DNA of 64,000 bases from Utricularia gibba (taxonomy: Eukaryota > Streptophyta > Magnoliopsida > Lamiales > Lentibulariaceae). The position numbers and the translations under genes were made by a program. The stretch lies in contig CM007989.1 in NCBI GenBank assembly GCA_002189035.1, forward strand, positions 6,925,501 through 6,989,500, written 5' to 3'. The notes under the pieces were generated by a model. That model did not search any database. It was not told where the DNA came from and worked only from the letters and a program-made list of their open reading frames with translations. Shown here piece by piece: positions 23,082 through 32,714 of this stretch; position 1 is the first letter of the stretch, and each line of letters opens with the position of its first letter.

Positions 23082-23495
23082 TCAGAAAGAACGGCAGGAA
23101 TGTAACGAGAGTTCTGCAGTTTTTACTAGCTGTGTGTGGATCTCCTGATCTTCTTCTCCGATGAGTCGAAAATGCACACGGATGGCCCGTTTACAGACGG
23201 CCGTGAACTCCAGTAGCGCCGTGATCAACTGTCGCAGTGCCTGAGACAGCAGCCTGGTTACAGGTTCGCCGGAGAGGAACGCCGTGCAGACACTGACACA
23301 GCGCGACCAAGTATTGATATGAAGAATCGGAAACTCTGGTTGCATACAGGCAAAGGAATTGCTGGAGTCACCTGACGACCAAATTGGCCCCCGTAACACC
23401 GAGCCAGCAGCCATGACGGAGCTTGCTCTATCTCCATGATACTCAGATTCAGATTCAGATTGTTGTAAATGCTGAAAAGTGTATTCTTTTTCCAA
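23082..23495 (-). CDS. Hypothetical 137-residue open frame
   Basis: A single minus-strand frame that begins MEKEYTFQHLQQSESESEYH and ends LHSCRSF. I do not recognise a domain. A helix-prone Leu-rich stretch (LSQALRQLITALLEF) is visible. It lies between the gene-fragment zone and the interrupted b561 gene and may be a relic or chance frame. Weak support. Confidence 0.2.
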   Translation of the reverse strand: MEKEYTFQHLQQSESESEYHGDRASSVMAAGSVLRGPIWSSGDSSNSFACMQPEFPILHINTWSRCVSVCTAFLSGEPVTRLLSQALRQLITALLEFTAVCKRAIRVHFRLIGEEDQEIHTQLVKTAELSLHSCRSF

Positions 23496-24251
23496 CAGAG
23501 TGTCAAATATTTGTCATGTCATGAACAAAAGTATATGTGGAGAAAGCAGTTTTTCTCCTTTTTTTTTTCACTCCAATGATAATGATAAAAAGCTGTAAGA
23601 AATGTCTGAAATTCGAACAAAGATTGATAAAGAACTGTTCTCAGGGAAGGGTGCCCAGCATCATCCTGTCATACTCTGCAAGTCTAACAATTCGATGGAT
23701 CGGTGCCGGTGGTGTTCTTGCTTTTTCGTAGGTAGAGAATCCAGGTGATGATCTCCAACACAACCGCCACGCCGCCGAGCGAGCTGATCACTCCGATGTA
23801 CGCAATTCTCCAGTGGCGATCGGGCTTCAGGATCTCGAACCCCTTGAACACATTGAGTATTCCCATCACGATGACCGAGTACCCGACGCTGCGGTGGTAA
23901 ATGTCCCAGTAGATGCGGTATTTGTTGTCCTTCTTCGGCCTCAAGAACATCGCAAACATCTGCAGGCCAAACACATAGTCATCCTGAATGAAGCAACGTG
24001 TGCTGTACTGAGGAGAGAGGAGGATGAGAGTACCTGCAGCGTGGCTAAGGAGAAGAGTGCGATTCCAAGATTCCGATGGAGTGAATGGGTGACTCCCTTT
24101 GATCGAGATCCGAGCTTCATTCCGGTGCCCCATCCGGCTACGCCGATGATGTACGCGGCGGTCTGACAGGACACGTGCAGGTAAAACCAAGCGGGGTCGG
24201 CTCCGGGGAACGCCTTCACATATCTGGCCATGACGACTCCCAGGGGGAACA

Positions 24252-24256
24252 TGACC
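24252..24256. repeat. Target-site duplication TGACC, left copy
   Basis: The five bases before the 5' LTR match 29811-29815 after the 3' LTR. With one copy removed, the host exon reads continuously. Confidence 0.9.
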
Positions 24257-24789
24257 TGTTGGACGGTGATGTTGAAACTGAGAAAAATCAGAAGCACCAG
24301 GGACCTGAGGCAGAAGAGCGTGAGCCGAAGGGAAACGATGCGAGGGAGGAAAACTGAAAAGTCCATCACCAGAAATCAGAGGGAAAATGCAGACACTGGA
24401 CTTATTGTTATGGGCCCAATAAACAGTATACCAGGTCATATATGCAAGCAGAAGTTCGTTGAGCCCTGCAATGTCCCAAGCCCAATCCAGTAGAGAGCAT
24501 CCTCTCCCACGAGATGACCGTTCTGCTGAAGGAGAACGGAAACAGAAATTCTCAGAGGATAAGATATCGCGAATCACACAGCCTAACGGCTATTTTTCTG
24601 TTCTATAAATATGGCTTCGTTGTAAAGGAGAAAAATGTTATTTTTGTAGCTGAAAAACCTCAATACAATATCCAAATCTCCAACAACATTTATTCTCAAA
24701 CAGCAACATCAACAAAATTATCCTGTCAACCCTCATTACCACATTGGAAATCATCTATTCTACCACTGACCTTATTCAGACTTCCAATA
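24257..24789 (+). repeat. 5' LTR, 533 bp
   Basis: It matches 29273-29810 with about five base changes and one 5-nt length difference (near 24355 against 29371). A TATAAAT box is at 24604-24610, about 185 bp before the LTR end, and would drive genomic RNA. An in-frame reading of its first 240 bp equals the C-terminal tail of the polyprotein. Confidence 0.95.
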
Positions 24790-24807
24790 TGGTGAACCCG
24801 ACGTGAA
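24790..24807 (+). promoter_or_regulatory. Primer-binding site, tRNA-Trp-like
   Basis: TGGTGAACCCGACGTGAA directly follows the LTR. It begins with TGG as required to pair with a tRNA CCA end. From memory it complements the last 18 bases of plant cytosolic tRNA-Trp, not the initiator tRNA-Met used by most plant copia elements. Confidence 0.65.
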
Positions 24808-24939
24808 GCGAAATCCACACGTTCCTCCTCTGACAAGTTCAAGATCAAGGAAAAAAGGATATCGCAAGTAAGTGAAAATCCTGAAGAACTTTCTACTGAC
24901 TGAGGTTACTTACCTTACTCAGGAAACCAAATCCACAAA

Positions 24940-27900
24940 ATGGAAGGACCACCTGTTTTCAATGGACAAGACTATGATATTTGGGCTAAACTCATGGAGG
25001 ATTACCTGGATATGCATGACCTTTGGACTGTCTTCGAGGAATCCAGTAGTCAAGACCCTCCACAAAAATCCGATGAAGCTGCAAGACTAGTAAAAAAAGC
25101 CAAGGTTATTCTGGGAAAAGCAGTAACCACTGAAGTATACAAACAGATTCTACAATGCAAAGGACCGAAAGAGGCTTGGGAACAACTGAAAGATATCTAC
25201 GGCAAAGACAAGAACTCTCAAAAAATAGAGATATCTCATAACTGGAACCGCTTTGAGAATCTAACATTCACTCCAGGTATGACAATAAATCAGTTTTCTG
25301 AGCTTCTAAAGGGTACAGTTTTGCAGCTTCAATTGTTGGGTGAACGAGTTGATGATGACCGAATCAAAAGAAGGGTTATAAATGCCTTACCCAGAGTCTA
25401 TGCTCCGGTTATCTCTGGTCTCCGTGTAAACCGCACACTACACACCATGAGTTCCAAAGAGTTGCTAGAAGGACTTGCAGAAGAAGAAAATGAAGGAAAT
25501 TTATTCACTCAAACACAAGACTTGGCCTTCAAAGCCACCGAAAACCCAGCCTACAGCCACACCAATGCTGGAAATCAAACACACTACGTACCTCCATCAG
25601 AAAACAGAGCTGTCATATTCCAAGCGAAATCAGAGAAGACACACACTGGTGAGCAGTGTACATTTTGCAAACGCAAGGGGCACCATCCCTCTCAATGCTT
25701 CTGGAACCCCGAAGCAGTGTGCTCCTACTGTTCGTTGAGAGGGCATGTGGAAAAGGTGTGCCCTCTGAGGAGGTATCATCAACTAGGAGGAAAAAACACA
25801 GAAGCTATTGAAAAATCAGTCAACATGATGCATGATGTAAAACTTTCTGCTGAAGTAAATAAGAAGCAAGTTGAACTCTACTCCTTGTGTCAACTTAACA
25901 CTATGGTTACCTCGTTTACGGACTTGAGAAAACAAGAGGTGTGGCTAATAGACAGCGGATGTAGCCATCATCTGACAAACAACAAAGACTCCTTCTCAAT
26001 ACTCACAGAACTCACTGGAAAATTCATTGAAATCGCAGATGGGAAACAAATACCTGTAAGAGGGCAAGGAACGGTCCTCATTGAGACTGACCAAAGATTG
26101 ATCAAACTTACTGACGTATACTTTGTACCAGAAGCTTCTCACAACCTGCTTAGTATAGGACAACTAGTTGAAAAAGGGTTCAAGGTGTATCTTGAAGAAA
26201 ATCAGTGTACTATAAGGGACTCTGATAGCAACATTATTCTTACCGCTCGGATGCACAACAGAATATTTCCACTAAACCTAAGAGATCCACCCACAGACCA
26301 GGCCCTATGCCTCACTGCCTCTGAAACAACACGCCTCTGGCACAAGAGAATGGGACACCATCACTATGCAGCCCTATCTCACCTATACAAGAGGAACCTG
26401 GCAGAAGGAATATCGAATATTAGTGGGAAAGAAAACACCTGTAGAATCTGTGCAGAATGCAAGATGGACAGAAAATCGTTTCCCAAACTTGCTCTTCCAT
26501 CTGAAACCAAACTGGCAGTAGTCACTACCGACGTGTGTGGCCCCATGAGAACTCCTACACGAGTGGGGAACAGATACTATGTCATATTCGTAGATGAGCA
26601 TACTAAGTATACTTGGATTTATCTACTGAAGCAGAAATCAAAAGTGGTACATCACTTTAAAATATTCAAGGCATTATCAGAAGCTCAAAGTGGAAGAAAG
26701 ATACTTACACTGCATTCCGACAATGGAGGAGAGTACTGCTCGTCTGAGCTGAAAGAGTTATGTGAACTGAACGGTATTGTGCACCAATTTACAGCACCTT
26801 ACTCCCCAGAACAGAATGGAATCTGTGAAAGACGAAATAGAATCATAGTGAACATGGCAAGGTGCCTACTCTATGAAAAAAACCTGCCTGCCCACTTCTG
26901 GGGAGAAGCTGTAAACACCGCGGTGTACCTGCTCAATCGGCTTCCCTCAAAAGGAACTCCAGAACACAAGACTCCCTATGAATTATGGCACAACAAAACA
27001 CCGGATTTGACCCACATAAGAATATTTGGGTCAATCTGCTACATACATATTCCACAGGAAAAAAGAAGCAAATGGAGCAAAAAATCAGAACCGGGAATTC
27101 TGCTTGGTTACAGCGAGACAAGTAAAGCTTATAGGGTACTGAATCTAAAAACAGATGAAGTACAAATCAGCAGAGATATCATTGTGGATGAATCTGAAAG
27201 TCATGATTGGAATCACAGCTCATCACTAAAGGAAAATTGCAGAACACAACTCTCAAGATCACGAAATCCTTTTCCTCTCGAAGAGCAAACTTTATTATTT
27301 GAAGCTCACCACCAGAATATACAGACTCAAGAACATATGTCACCTACGCCAGAAACTGGAACAACCACTCCTATACCACCTGAATCGGAGAGAACACCTG
27401 CAAGAGAGAACGAGGTGGAATTATCTACAGCACACAATCGGACTCACCTACCTAATGAAGAGCCTCTCTCATCTACTCCCGAAAGATCAATCGAAGAGGA
27501 ACACTCAACAGATGAACAGGTAACTCAAGATGTACCAGAATTAACAGAGGATGTTACAATCAGAAAGAGTCTACGACATAAGACACAACCTGTGTGGATG
27601 GATGACTATGCATGTGCAGTTTCTGAAAAGAAAAAGGAACTCAAGTTTCAGGAAAACCACGACAGCAACATGGAAGAATTGTCCAACTTCTCAATATATG
27701 AACCCATCAGTGTTCTAGAAGCACTAAGGGACCCAGAGTGGAGAAAATCAATAGAAAATGAATTCGACTCTATAGAAAAACATGGAGTATGGACTGCTGT
27801 ACCGAAACCACAAGGTATAAAACCTCTAGACCTTAAATTCATATTCAGACCAAAGCTGAACCCAGATGGCAGTTTAAACAAAAGAAAAGCAAGACTAGTG

Positions 27901-29514
27901 GTGAAAGGGTACCTTCAAAAAGCAGGGGTTGACTATTTCGACACCTTTGCACCTGTGGCACGGTTGGACACCATTAAATTGGTGATAGCACTGGCTGCCT
28001 GCAACAAATGGAACTTGCATCACCTTGATATCAAAACAGCATTTTTACATGGAGAACTCACGGAAGACATCTATGTCAACCCTCCCCCAGGTTTTTTCAT
28101 CAAGAATAATCCGGATCACATTCTGAAACTTAACAAAGCTTTGTATGGGCTCAAACAGGCCCCTAAGGAGTGGTACTCAACCATAGATGCATTTTTCTTA
28201 GAGCAAGGCTACACAAGGAGCAAGAATGATACTACACTTTACATACTAGATGACCAGAGAGGAAAAATCATAATATCACTGTACGTGGACGACATTTTGA
28301 TAACTGGCAGCAGTGAGGAACTGATTTCAGTACAAAAGAGCCTACTACAAATAAGATTTGAACTAACTGACCTTGGACTAGCTCAGTATTTTCTGGGGAT
28401 GGAAATTGTGCAAGAAGAGGACTTCATATTTCTGAACCAGAGAAAGTACATCGAGGACTTGCTGAAAAGGATGAATATGAACAACTCAAAGCCCTCATCT
28501 ACACCGTTTCCACCTGAAATTAAACAGAAATTGGCCAAACAAGAGGGTATACCTGCTGATGTGCAAGAATATCAAAAGATCATTGGGACGCTGATGTACC
28601 TCACGGCTACAAGGCCTGACGTAACATTTGCAGTATCCTTCTTATCCAGGTTTATGCACTGCCCACACACGATACACATGGAAATAACAAGAAAAGTGCT
28701 CAGATATTTAAATTCGACTATTTCACTTGGTCTCTGCTATAAGAAAGGAACTAACCCCATATTGCAAGGGTTTGTTGACTCCGATTTTGCAGGAGACGAA
28801 CAGGAATGCAAGTCAACCACTGGCTACCTCTTCAACTTGGGATCGGCTGTCTTTGCTTGGAACAGCAGAAAACAGGATGTCACCGCTCAATCCTCTGCAG
28901 AAGCAGAGTACGTCGCTGGAGCTTCAGCTGCAAACCATGCGCAATGGCTCATCAAAATCTACGAAGATCTGAAAATTGCAATAAAGAAACCAGTGATTCT
29001 CAAGATAGACAACAAGTCAGCCATAAGCATAGCACACAATCCGGTAATGTTTGGAAGAACGAAGCACATCAAAATCAAGTATCATGTGCTTCGTGATTAT
29101 GTGAAAGAAGGATCAATTGCCCTAGAGCATGTACCATCAGAGGAACAAGCAGCGGATATACTCACCAAAAGCTTATTTCCCAAACATTTCAACAAAATCA
29201 GGGAAATGCTAGGGCTCAGAAACATACCTATGGAAAAATCTCCCCTGTCTCCTTTTCAACATCAAGGGAGGATGTTGGACGGTGATGTTGAAACTGAGAA
29301 AAATCAGAAGCACCAGGGACCTGAGGCAGAAGAGCGTGAGCCGAAGGGAAACGATGCGAGGGAGGAAAACTGTCGCAGAAAGTCCATCACCAGAAATCAG
29401 AGGGAAAATGCAGATACTGGACTTATTGTTATGGGCCCAATAAACAGTATACCAGGTCATATATGCAAGCAGAAGTTCGTTGAGCCCTGCAATGTCCCAA
29501 GCCCAATCCAGTAG
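24940..29514 (+). CDS. Copia gag-pol polyprotein
   Basis: One frame of 1524 residues. Gag with UBN2-like capsid region comes first (VFNGQDYDIWAKLMEDYL), then two CCHC zinc knuckles near residues 240 and 261 (CX2CX4HX4C). The protease motif is DSG at about 338. Integrase has the HHCC zinc domain from about 465 and DDE core from about 530 (SDNGGEY, SPEQNGICERR). Reverse transcriptase carries YVDD at about 1115. RNase H begins near 1279 (VDSDFAGD) with SSAEAEYVA. No stop or frameshift interrupts it. The last 80 codons lie inside the 3' LTR. Gag and pol are fused, so ratio control must be by processing or RNA-level means (inference). Confidence 0.95.
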   Translation: MEGPPVFNGQDYDIWAKLMEDYLDMHDLWTVFEESSSQDPPQKSDEAARLVKKAKVILGKAVTTEVYKQILQCKGPKEAWEQLKDIYGKDKNSQKIEISHNWNRFENLTFTPGMTINQFSELLKGTVLQLQLLGERVDDDRIKRRVINALPRVYAPVISGLRVNRTLHTMSSKELLEGLAEEENEGNLFTQTQDLAFKATENPAYSHTNAGNQTHYVPPSENRAVIFQAKSEKTHTGEQCTFCKRKGHHPSQCFWNPEAVCSYCSLRGHVEKVCPLRRYHQLGGKNTEAIEKSVNMMHDVKLSAEVNKKQVELYSLCQLNTMVTSFTDLRKQEVWLIDSGCSHHLTNNKDSFSILTELTGKFIEIADGKQIPVRGQGTVLIETDQRLIKLTDVYFVPEASHNLLSIGQLVEKGFKVYLEENQCTIRDSDSNIILTARMHNRIFPLNLRDPPTDQALCLTASETTRLWHKRMGHHHYAALSHLYKRNLAEGISNISGKENTCRICAECKMDRKSFPKLALPSETKLAVVTTDVCGPMRTPTRVGNRYYVIFVDEHTKYTWIYLLKQKSKVVHHFKIFKALSEAQSGRKILTLHSDNGGEYCSSELKELCELNGIVHQFTAPYSPEQNGICERRNRIIVNMARCLLYEKNLPAHFWGEAVNTAVYLLNRLPSKGTPEHKTPYELWHNKTPDLTHIRIFGSICYIHIPQEKRSKWSKKSEPGILLGYSETSKAYRVLNLKTDEVQISRDIIVDESESHDWNHSSSLKENCRTQLSRSRNPFPLEEQTLLFEAHHQNIQTQEHMSPTPETGTTTPIPPESERTPARENEVELSTAHNRTHLPNEEPLSSTPERSIEEEHSTDEQVTQDVPELTEDVTIRKSLRHKTQPVWMDDYACAVSEKKKELKFQENHDSNMEELSNFSIYEPISVLEALRDPEWRKSIENEFDSIEKHGVWTAVPKPQGIKPLDLKFIFRPKLNPDGSLNKRKARLVVKGYLQKAGVDYFDTFAPVARLDTIKLVIALAACNKWNLHHLDIKTAFLHGELTEDIYVNPPPGFFIKNNPDHILKLNKALYGLKQAPKEWYSTIDAFFLEQGYTRSKNDTTLYILDDQRGKIIISLYVDDILITGSSEELISVQKSLLQIRFELTDLGLAQYFLGMEIVQEEDFIFLNQRKYIEDLLKRMNMNNSKPSSTPFPPEIKQKLAKQEGIPADVQEYQKIIGTLMYLTATRPDVTFAVSFLSRFMHCPHTIHMEITRKVLRYLNSTISLGLCYKKGTNPILQGFVDSDFAGDEQECKSTTGYLFNLGSAVFAWNSRKQDVTAQSSAEAEYVAGASAANHAQWLIKIYEDLKIAIKKPVILKIDNKSAISIAHNPVMFGRTKHIKIKYHVLRDYVKEGSIALEHVPSEEQAADILTKSLFPKHFNKIREMLGLRNIPMEKSPLSPFQHQGRMLDGDVETEKNQKHQGPEAEEREPKGNDAREENCRRKSITRNQRENADTGLIVMGPINSIPGHICKQKFVEPCNVPSPIQ
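29264..29272 (+). promoter_or_regulatory. Polypurine tract
   Basis: AAGGGAGGA directly abuts the 3' LTR and would prime plus-strand DNA synthesis. It lies inside the polyprotein reading frame. Confidence 0.8.
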
Positions 29515-29810
29515 AGAGCATCCTCTCCCACGAGATGACCGTTCTGCTGAAGGAGAACGGAAACAGAAATTCTCAGAGGATAAGATATCGCGAATCACAC
29601 AGCCTAACGGCTATTTTTCTGTTCTATAAATATGGCTTCGTTGTAAAGGAGAAAAATGCTATTTTTGTAGCTGAAAAACCTCAATACAATATCCAAATCT
29701 CCAACAACATCCATTCTCAAACAGCAACATCAGCAAAATTATCCTGTCAACCCTCATTACCACATTGGAAATCATCTATTCTACCACTGACCTTATTCAG
29801 ACTTCCAATA
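29273..29810 (+). repeat. 3' LTR, 538 bp
   Basis: Nearly identical to the 5' LTR. TATA box copy at 29625-29631. Contains the last 80 codons and stop of the polyprotein. Confidence 0.95.
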
Positions 29811-29815
29811 TGACC
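29811..29815. repeat. Target-site duplication TGACC, right copy
   Basis: It immediately follows the 3' LTR and matches the left copy at 24252-24256. Confidence 0.9.
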
Positions 29816-30543
29816 CCCAGCTTACCACGTTCAGAACGCCATGAATCTGTAAAAGAAGCGTCATGTTCATGGGAGTGATTTATGTTATAAAACTGTTGCA
29901 GAAATGGAGTGCTTACGTTCTTCATTCTGGCTATTGAATCCAAGCTGGTGGTTTGGTGGATGAGTTGCCCCTTCAACAGATCAAGTTTGCCGCGAGCCTT
30001 GAGATTCTCCGGCTTGAACTCATGCGCGGTTGGTTTCCCGTCGGTGACGGAGGGCCCTACTTGCCACACATGGTTGATGGCGGTCAATCCTTTCTCGGGG
30101 AGAACCAGGGTGGCGAAGATCCTCATGAACCCATCGGAGTACTCGGCCGACGCCTCCTCGACGCGGAACCACACCGCAGACTCTGTCACGGGAGGAGCAT
30201 ACCCAGTAATATTATACGTCTTAACGCTCATCTTCCCATTGGCGTCGCCGTAAGAAAGCAGGGCCTGTGCGCCGGCCATGCCGCCACCGTAGGGGTTGAT
30301 GGCCCAAGAAACCCAGCCCTCCGGCATCGGCTGACGTGCGGAGAAGGCGACGGAGAGGAGGGCCTCTTTGGGACTGTAGGACCAGTGAATGGTGGAACCG
30401 AGAACCGGGAGATCGTTGCAGAAAGAGTACTTCTTCATGTTGCCGGCGAATTTCTGCGACGAACACGTCGCCGTCGCCTCCACGGCCGACAACGTCACCA
30501 ATCCCACTAGCCAAATGACGGAAGCGAGAACTCGGGAAGCCAT

Positions 30544-32714
30544 GGATTTGTGAGTTGCGTGCAAAACCAGGAAGATGACGAATGAGGAGTGCAACCCAAA
30601 GAGGGGTATATATACGTTTCTGTGTCGTACGGACGATGCGCGCGGGAAAAGTGATATTGAACGGAAATATGCTCAAAGTGGCGGGAATCGGATTAGATTA
30701 GATACGATCATTAATTGCGGCAGGTAAGATAATATGATATTAAAAAAATAAAAATAAATAATGTTTTAATTTACTAATTATGGAAATTGATAATTTATTT
30801 TGTGTCACTTATATTTGTAGTTTTTAGAATTTTCTTAGATGAGTTTTGCATTCTTTTTATCTCAATTTCTTTATATTTTTAGAAAAATTTTATATCTTTC
30901 ATACCAATTTGATCTTTTTGGAGGGAAAGTGTGTTTTGTGCTTTTTCAGGACGAATTTGGAATAATTTGGAGTATTTTCGAGCTACTTTGATGGAGTCTA
31001 AAATTTGGTCTATCCGGAGATGAAGACTCGATCAAAGATTCTCGGATAAGATAACATTCGTATCTTATCTTGGAAAACTTGGATCTCATCCTAAAAGATT
31101 TGTATCAAATCTTAGAAGATTTGGATAGAAGATTTGATGTGAGCCCACCGACAAATCCCCACCATTATATAAAAATCCAAATGCGAAGACCTAAAGGAGA
31201 GAGTCGAAGTGGTGGACGATCAGAGAGTCAATCTAGGGTTTAGAGTCGAGTCTAGCATGTTTTGGATTCCTTTCCTTTCGTTTTTCATCAACTTTTGTTG
31301 TTTAGAGTCAGGCATGTGCGTGTGAGCGCTTGCGGTTGAGGATCTGCTGTGAAGCCTTGCTTGCGTAAGTACTGCGCGCGTGACTGTCTTACTATGTTTT
31401 TCAGCATTTAATTTGAGGTCGGATTCTTTTTTTTGCAACGTTTTCGTTACCAACGTGATCTTTAGTACCATATAAACCTAAGGGAGTGTGGGAGAATCAA
31501 AGATTGGCCTCAAGCACCTAAGGAGAAGGGCTCAATCGGACATCGTTGGTAAGACACATTCTGTCTAATCTAGTGTGAGGTGTAGGGGTTAGATTTGGGT
31601 GTAGGGAAAACATGAGTTTTCACAAGAGGTGAAATGACTTTGGTGGCGTGGTTGATTCCATAATCCCACAAAACAAGGGATGGTGTTATAACGGTCACCG
31701 AGTAGCACTACTTTAACATAACACCCACAAAACTTGTGCAAGTAGATAAGTCTTCAAGGTTTGCACACACGCAAGGGCGAGTTTCAATTAAGGTGGATCT
31801 TAGATCCAAGTCCACTTTTCTTATTGTCTTCAAAAACCAATCTTTCTTTTGTTTCCAATCTTTTTAAATCTTTGTTTTGAAAAGAATATTTCAATAACAA
31901 TTCCATGTGGATACGATCTTATTTTACTATTTCGACGGTTTATGTGCACTTGCAGAATTACCATCAGAAATATATCTTTGTTGTTACCAAAATTGATTAT
32001 AGAGATAAGAAATCAGATCATTTTAAAATATTCATTTAATTTCATATTCAGCGCGGAAGGAAATTGAAGGGACATGGGCGAAGGTGTTCACTCCGGCGGT
32101 CCGTCAGGGGACGTGTCCGACAATGGAATCAAGGTGCTTCCCCATTCATGAAATCGGATTTGAAGTTCAGAAGTGTTGAACCTTAAATGTTGGATTAAAC
32201 TGTTTTTCCTTAACAATGTGTAAGATTGATAAACTTAAAAAACAATGTGTTCACTCGAACACATCCAAATCGAGTCAAACTAAGGGCTTATATGTCTTCG
32301 ACTCAGAAGAAATACATTATCATTTCTCAATATATCAGTGGATCTTGATCAATTCAAATCAACTCAATGTTTATAAGTAAGATGAACATTAAATAATACA
32401 TGAACAACTTCAAAGATGAACATAACTGTAATTCAACAAATTTAAATGAAGAATAGATATTCATAATTCTTTAATAGTAAAATTTATTTTAAATTAACAG
32501 CAAATAGTGTTCTATAAATAAATGAAAAATTAAAAGTTAGCCGAAATTTATTTTTAGGAGGGAAAATGGATATTTTTTATTTTTTATTTTTTTATAAAAT
32601 TAATATATAGTATAGAAAATAGAAATTTGAAGGGAAAATGAAATAATTTGGTATCAAAATGGTTTCCGAAACACTCCCTAGGGTTTAAGAAATCACCAAC
32701 CAGCTGGTCTGTCT
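30544..32714. other. Intergenic region with a possible LTR remnant
   Basis: 30544-30720 is the DOMON gene promoter, with TATATATA near 30608. From about 30900 to 32000 the DNA has LTR-like features: a TATATAAAA box near 31164, a possible leader with CTAGGGTTT, and near 31905 CATGTGGATACGATCTTATT, which resembles the 'tgtggatacgac' phrase common in plant gypsy LTR ends. No coding domain is found. At 32073 a short frame, MGEGVHSGGPSGDVSDNGIK, looks coding-like but is isolated. 32150-32700 is AT-rich. Confidence 0.3.

Larger units (their letters stand above)
24257..29810 (+). mobile_element. Full-length Ty1/copia LTR retrotransposon
   Basis: 5554 bp with 5' LTR 24257-24789, 3' LTR 29273-29810, a primer-binding site directly after the 5' LTR, a purine tract directly before the 3' LTR, and one uninterrupted gag-pol frame in copia order (integrase before reverse transcriptase). 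Flanked by TGACC at 24252-24256 and 29811-29815. LTRs start TGTTG and end AATA. It appears structurally complete and potentially autonomous. It lies on the strand opposite its host gene. Confidence 0.96.
23684..30543 (-). pseudogene. DOMON / cytochrome b561 gene interrupted by a copia retrotransposon
   Basis: Exon 1 (29917-30543) starts with signal peptide MASRVLASVIWLVGLVTLSA and encodes a DOMON heme or sugar-binding domain (GWVSWAINPYGGGMAGAQAL). Exon 2 is cut in two: 29811-29846 (starting IHGVLNVVSWG) and 24034-24256 (continuing [17 protein letters not shown]). The 5.55-kb insert 24257-29810 lies inside a codon run. Exon 3 is 23684-23959. All four expected heme-ligand histidines of the b561 core are present ([28 protein letters not shown]). 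No other defect is seen, so the gene looks intact apart from the insertion. Relatives (At3g25290 and At4g12980 type) carry electrons across the plasma membrane, probably from ascorbate. Confidence 0.92.

Noticed and set aside
23684-24577. Minus-strand 297-codon frame read as one protein
   Set aside because: It combines LTR antisense, wrong-frame exon 2 and intron before hitting the true exon 3 frame. The real exons are shorter and spliced.
29953-30510. Plus-strand 185-codon frame
   Set aside because: Antisense of the DOMON exon; no recognisable features.
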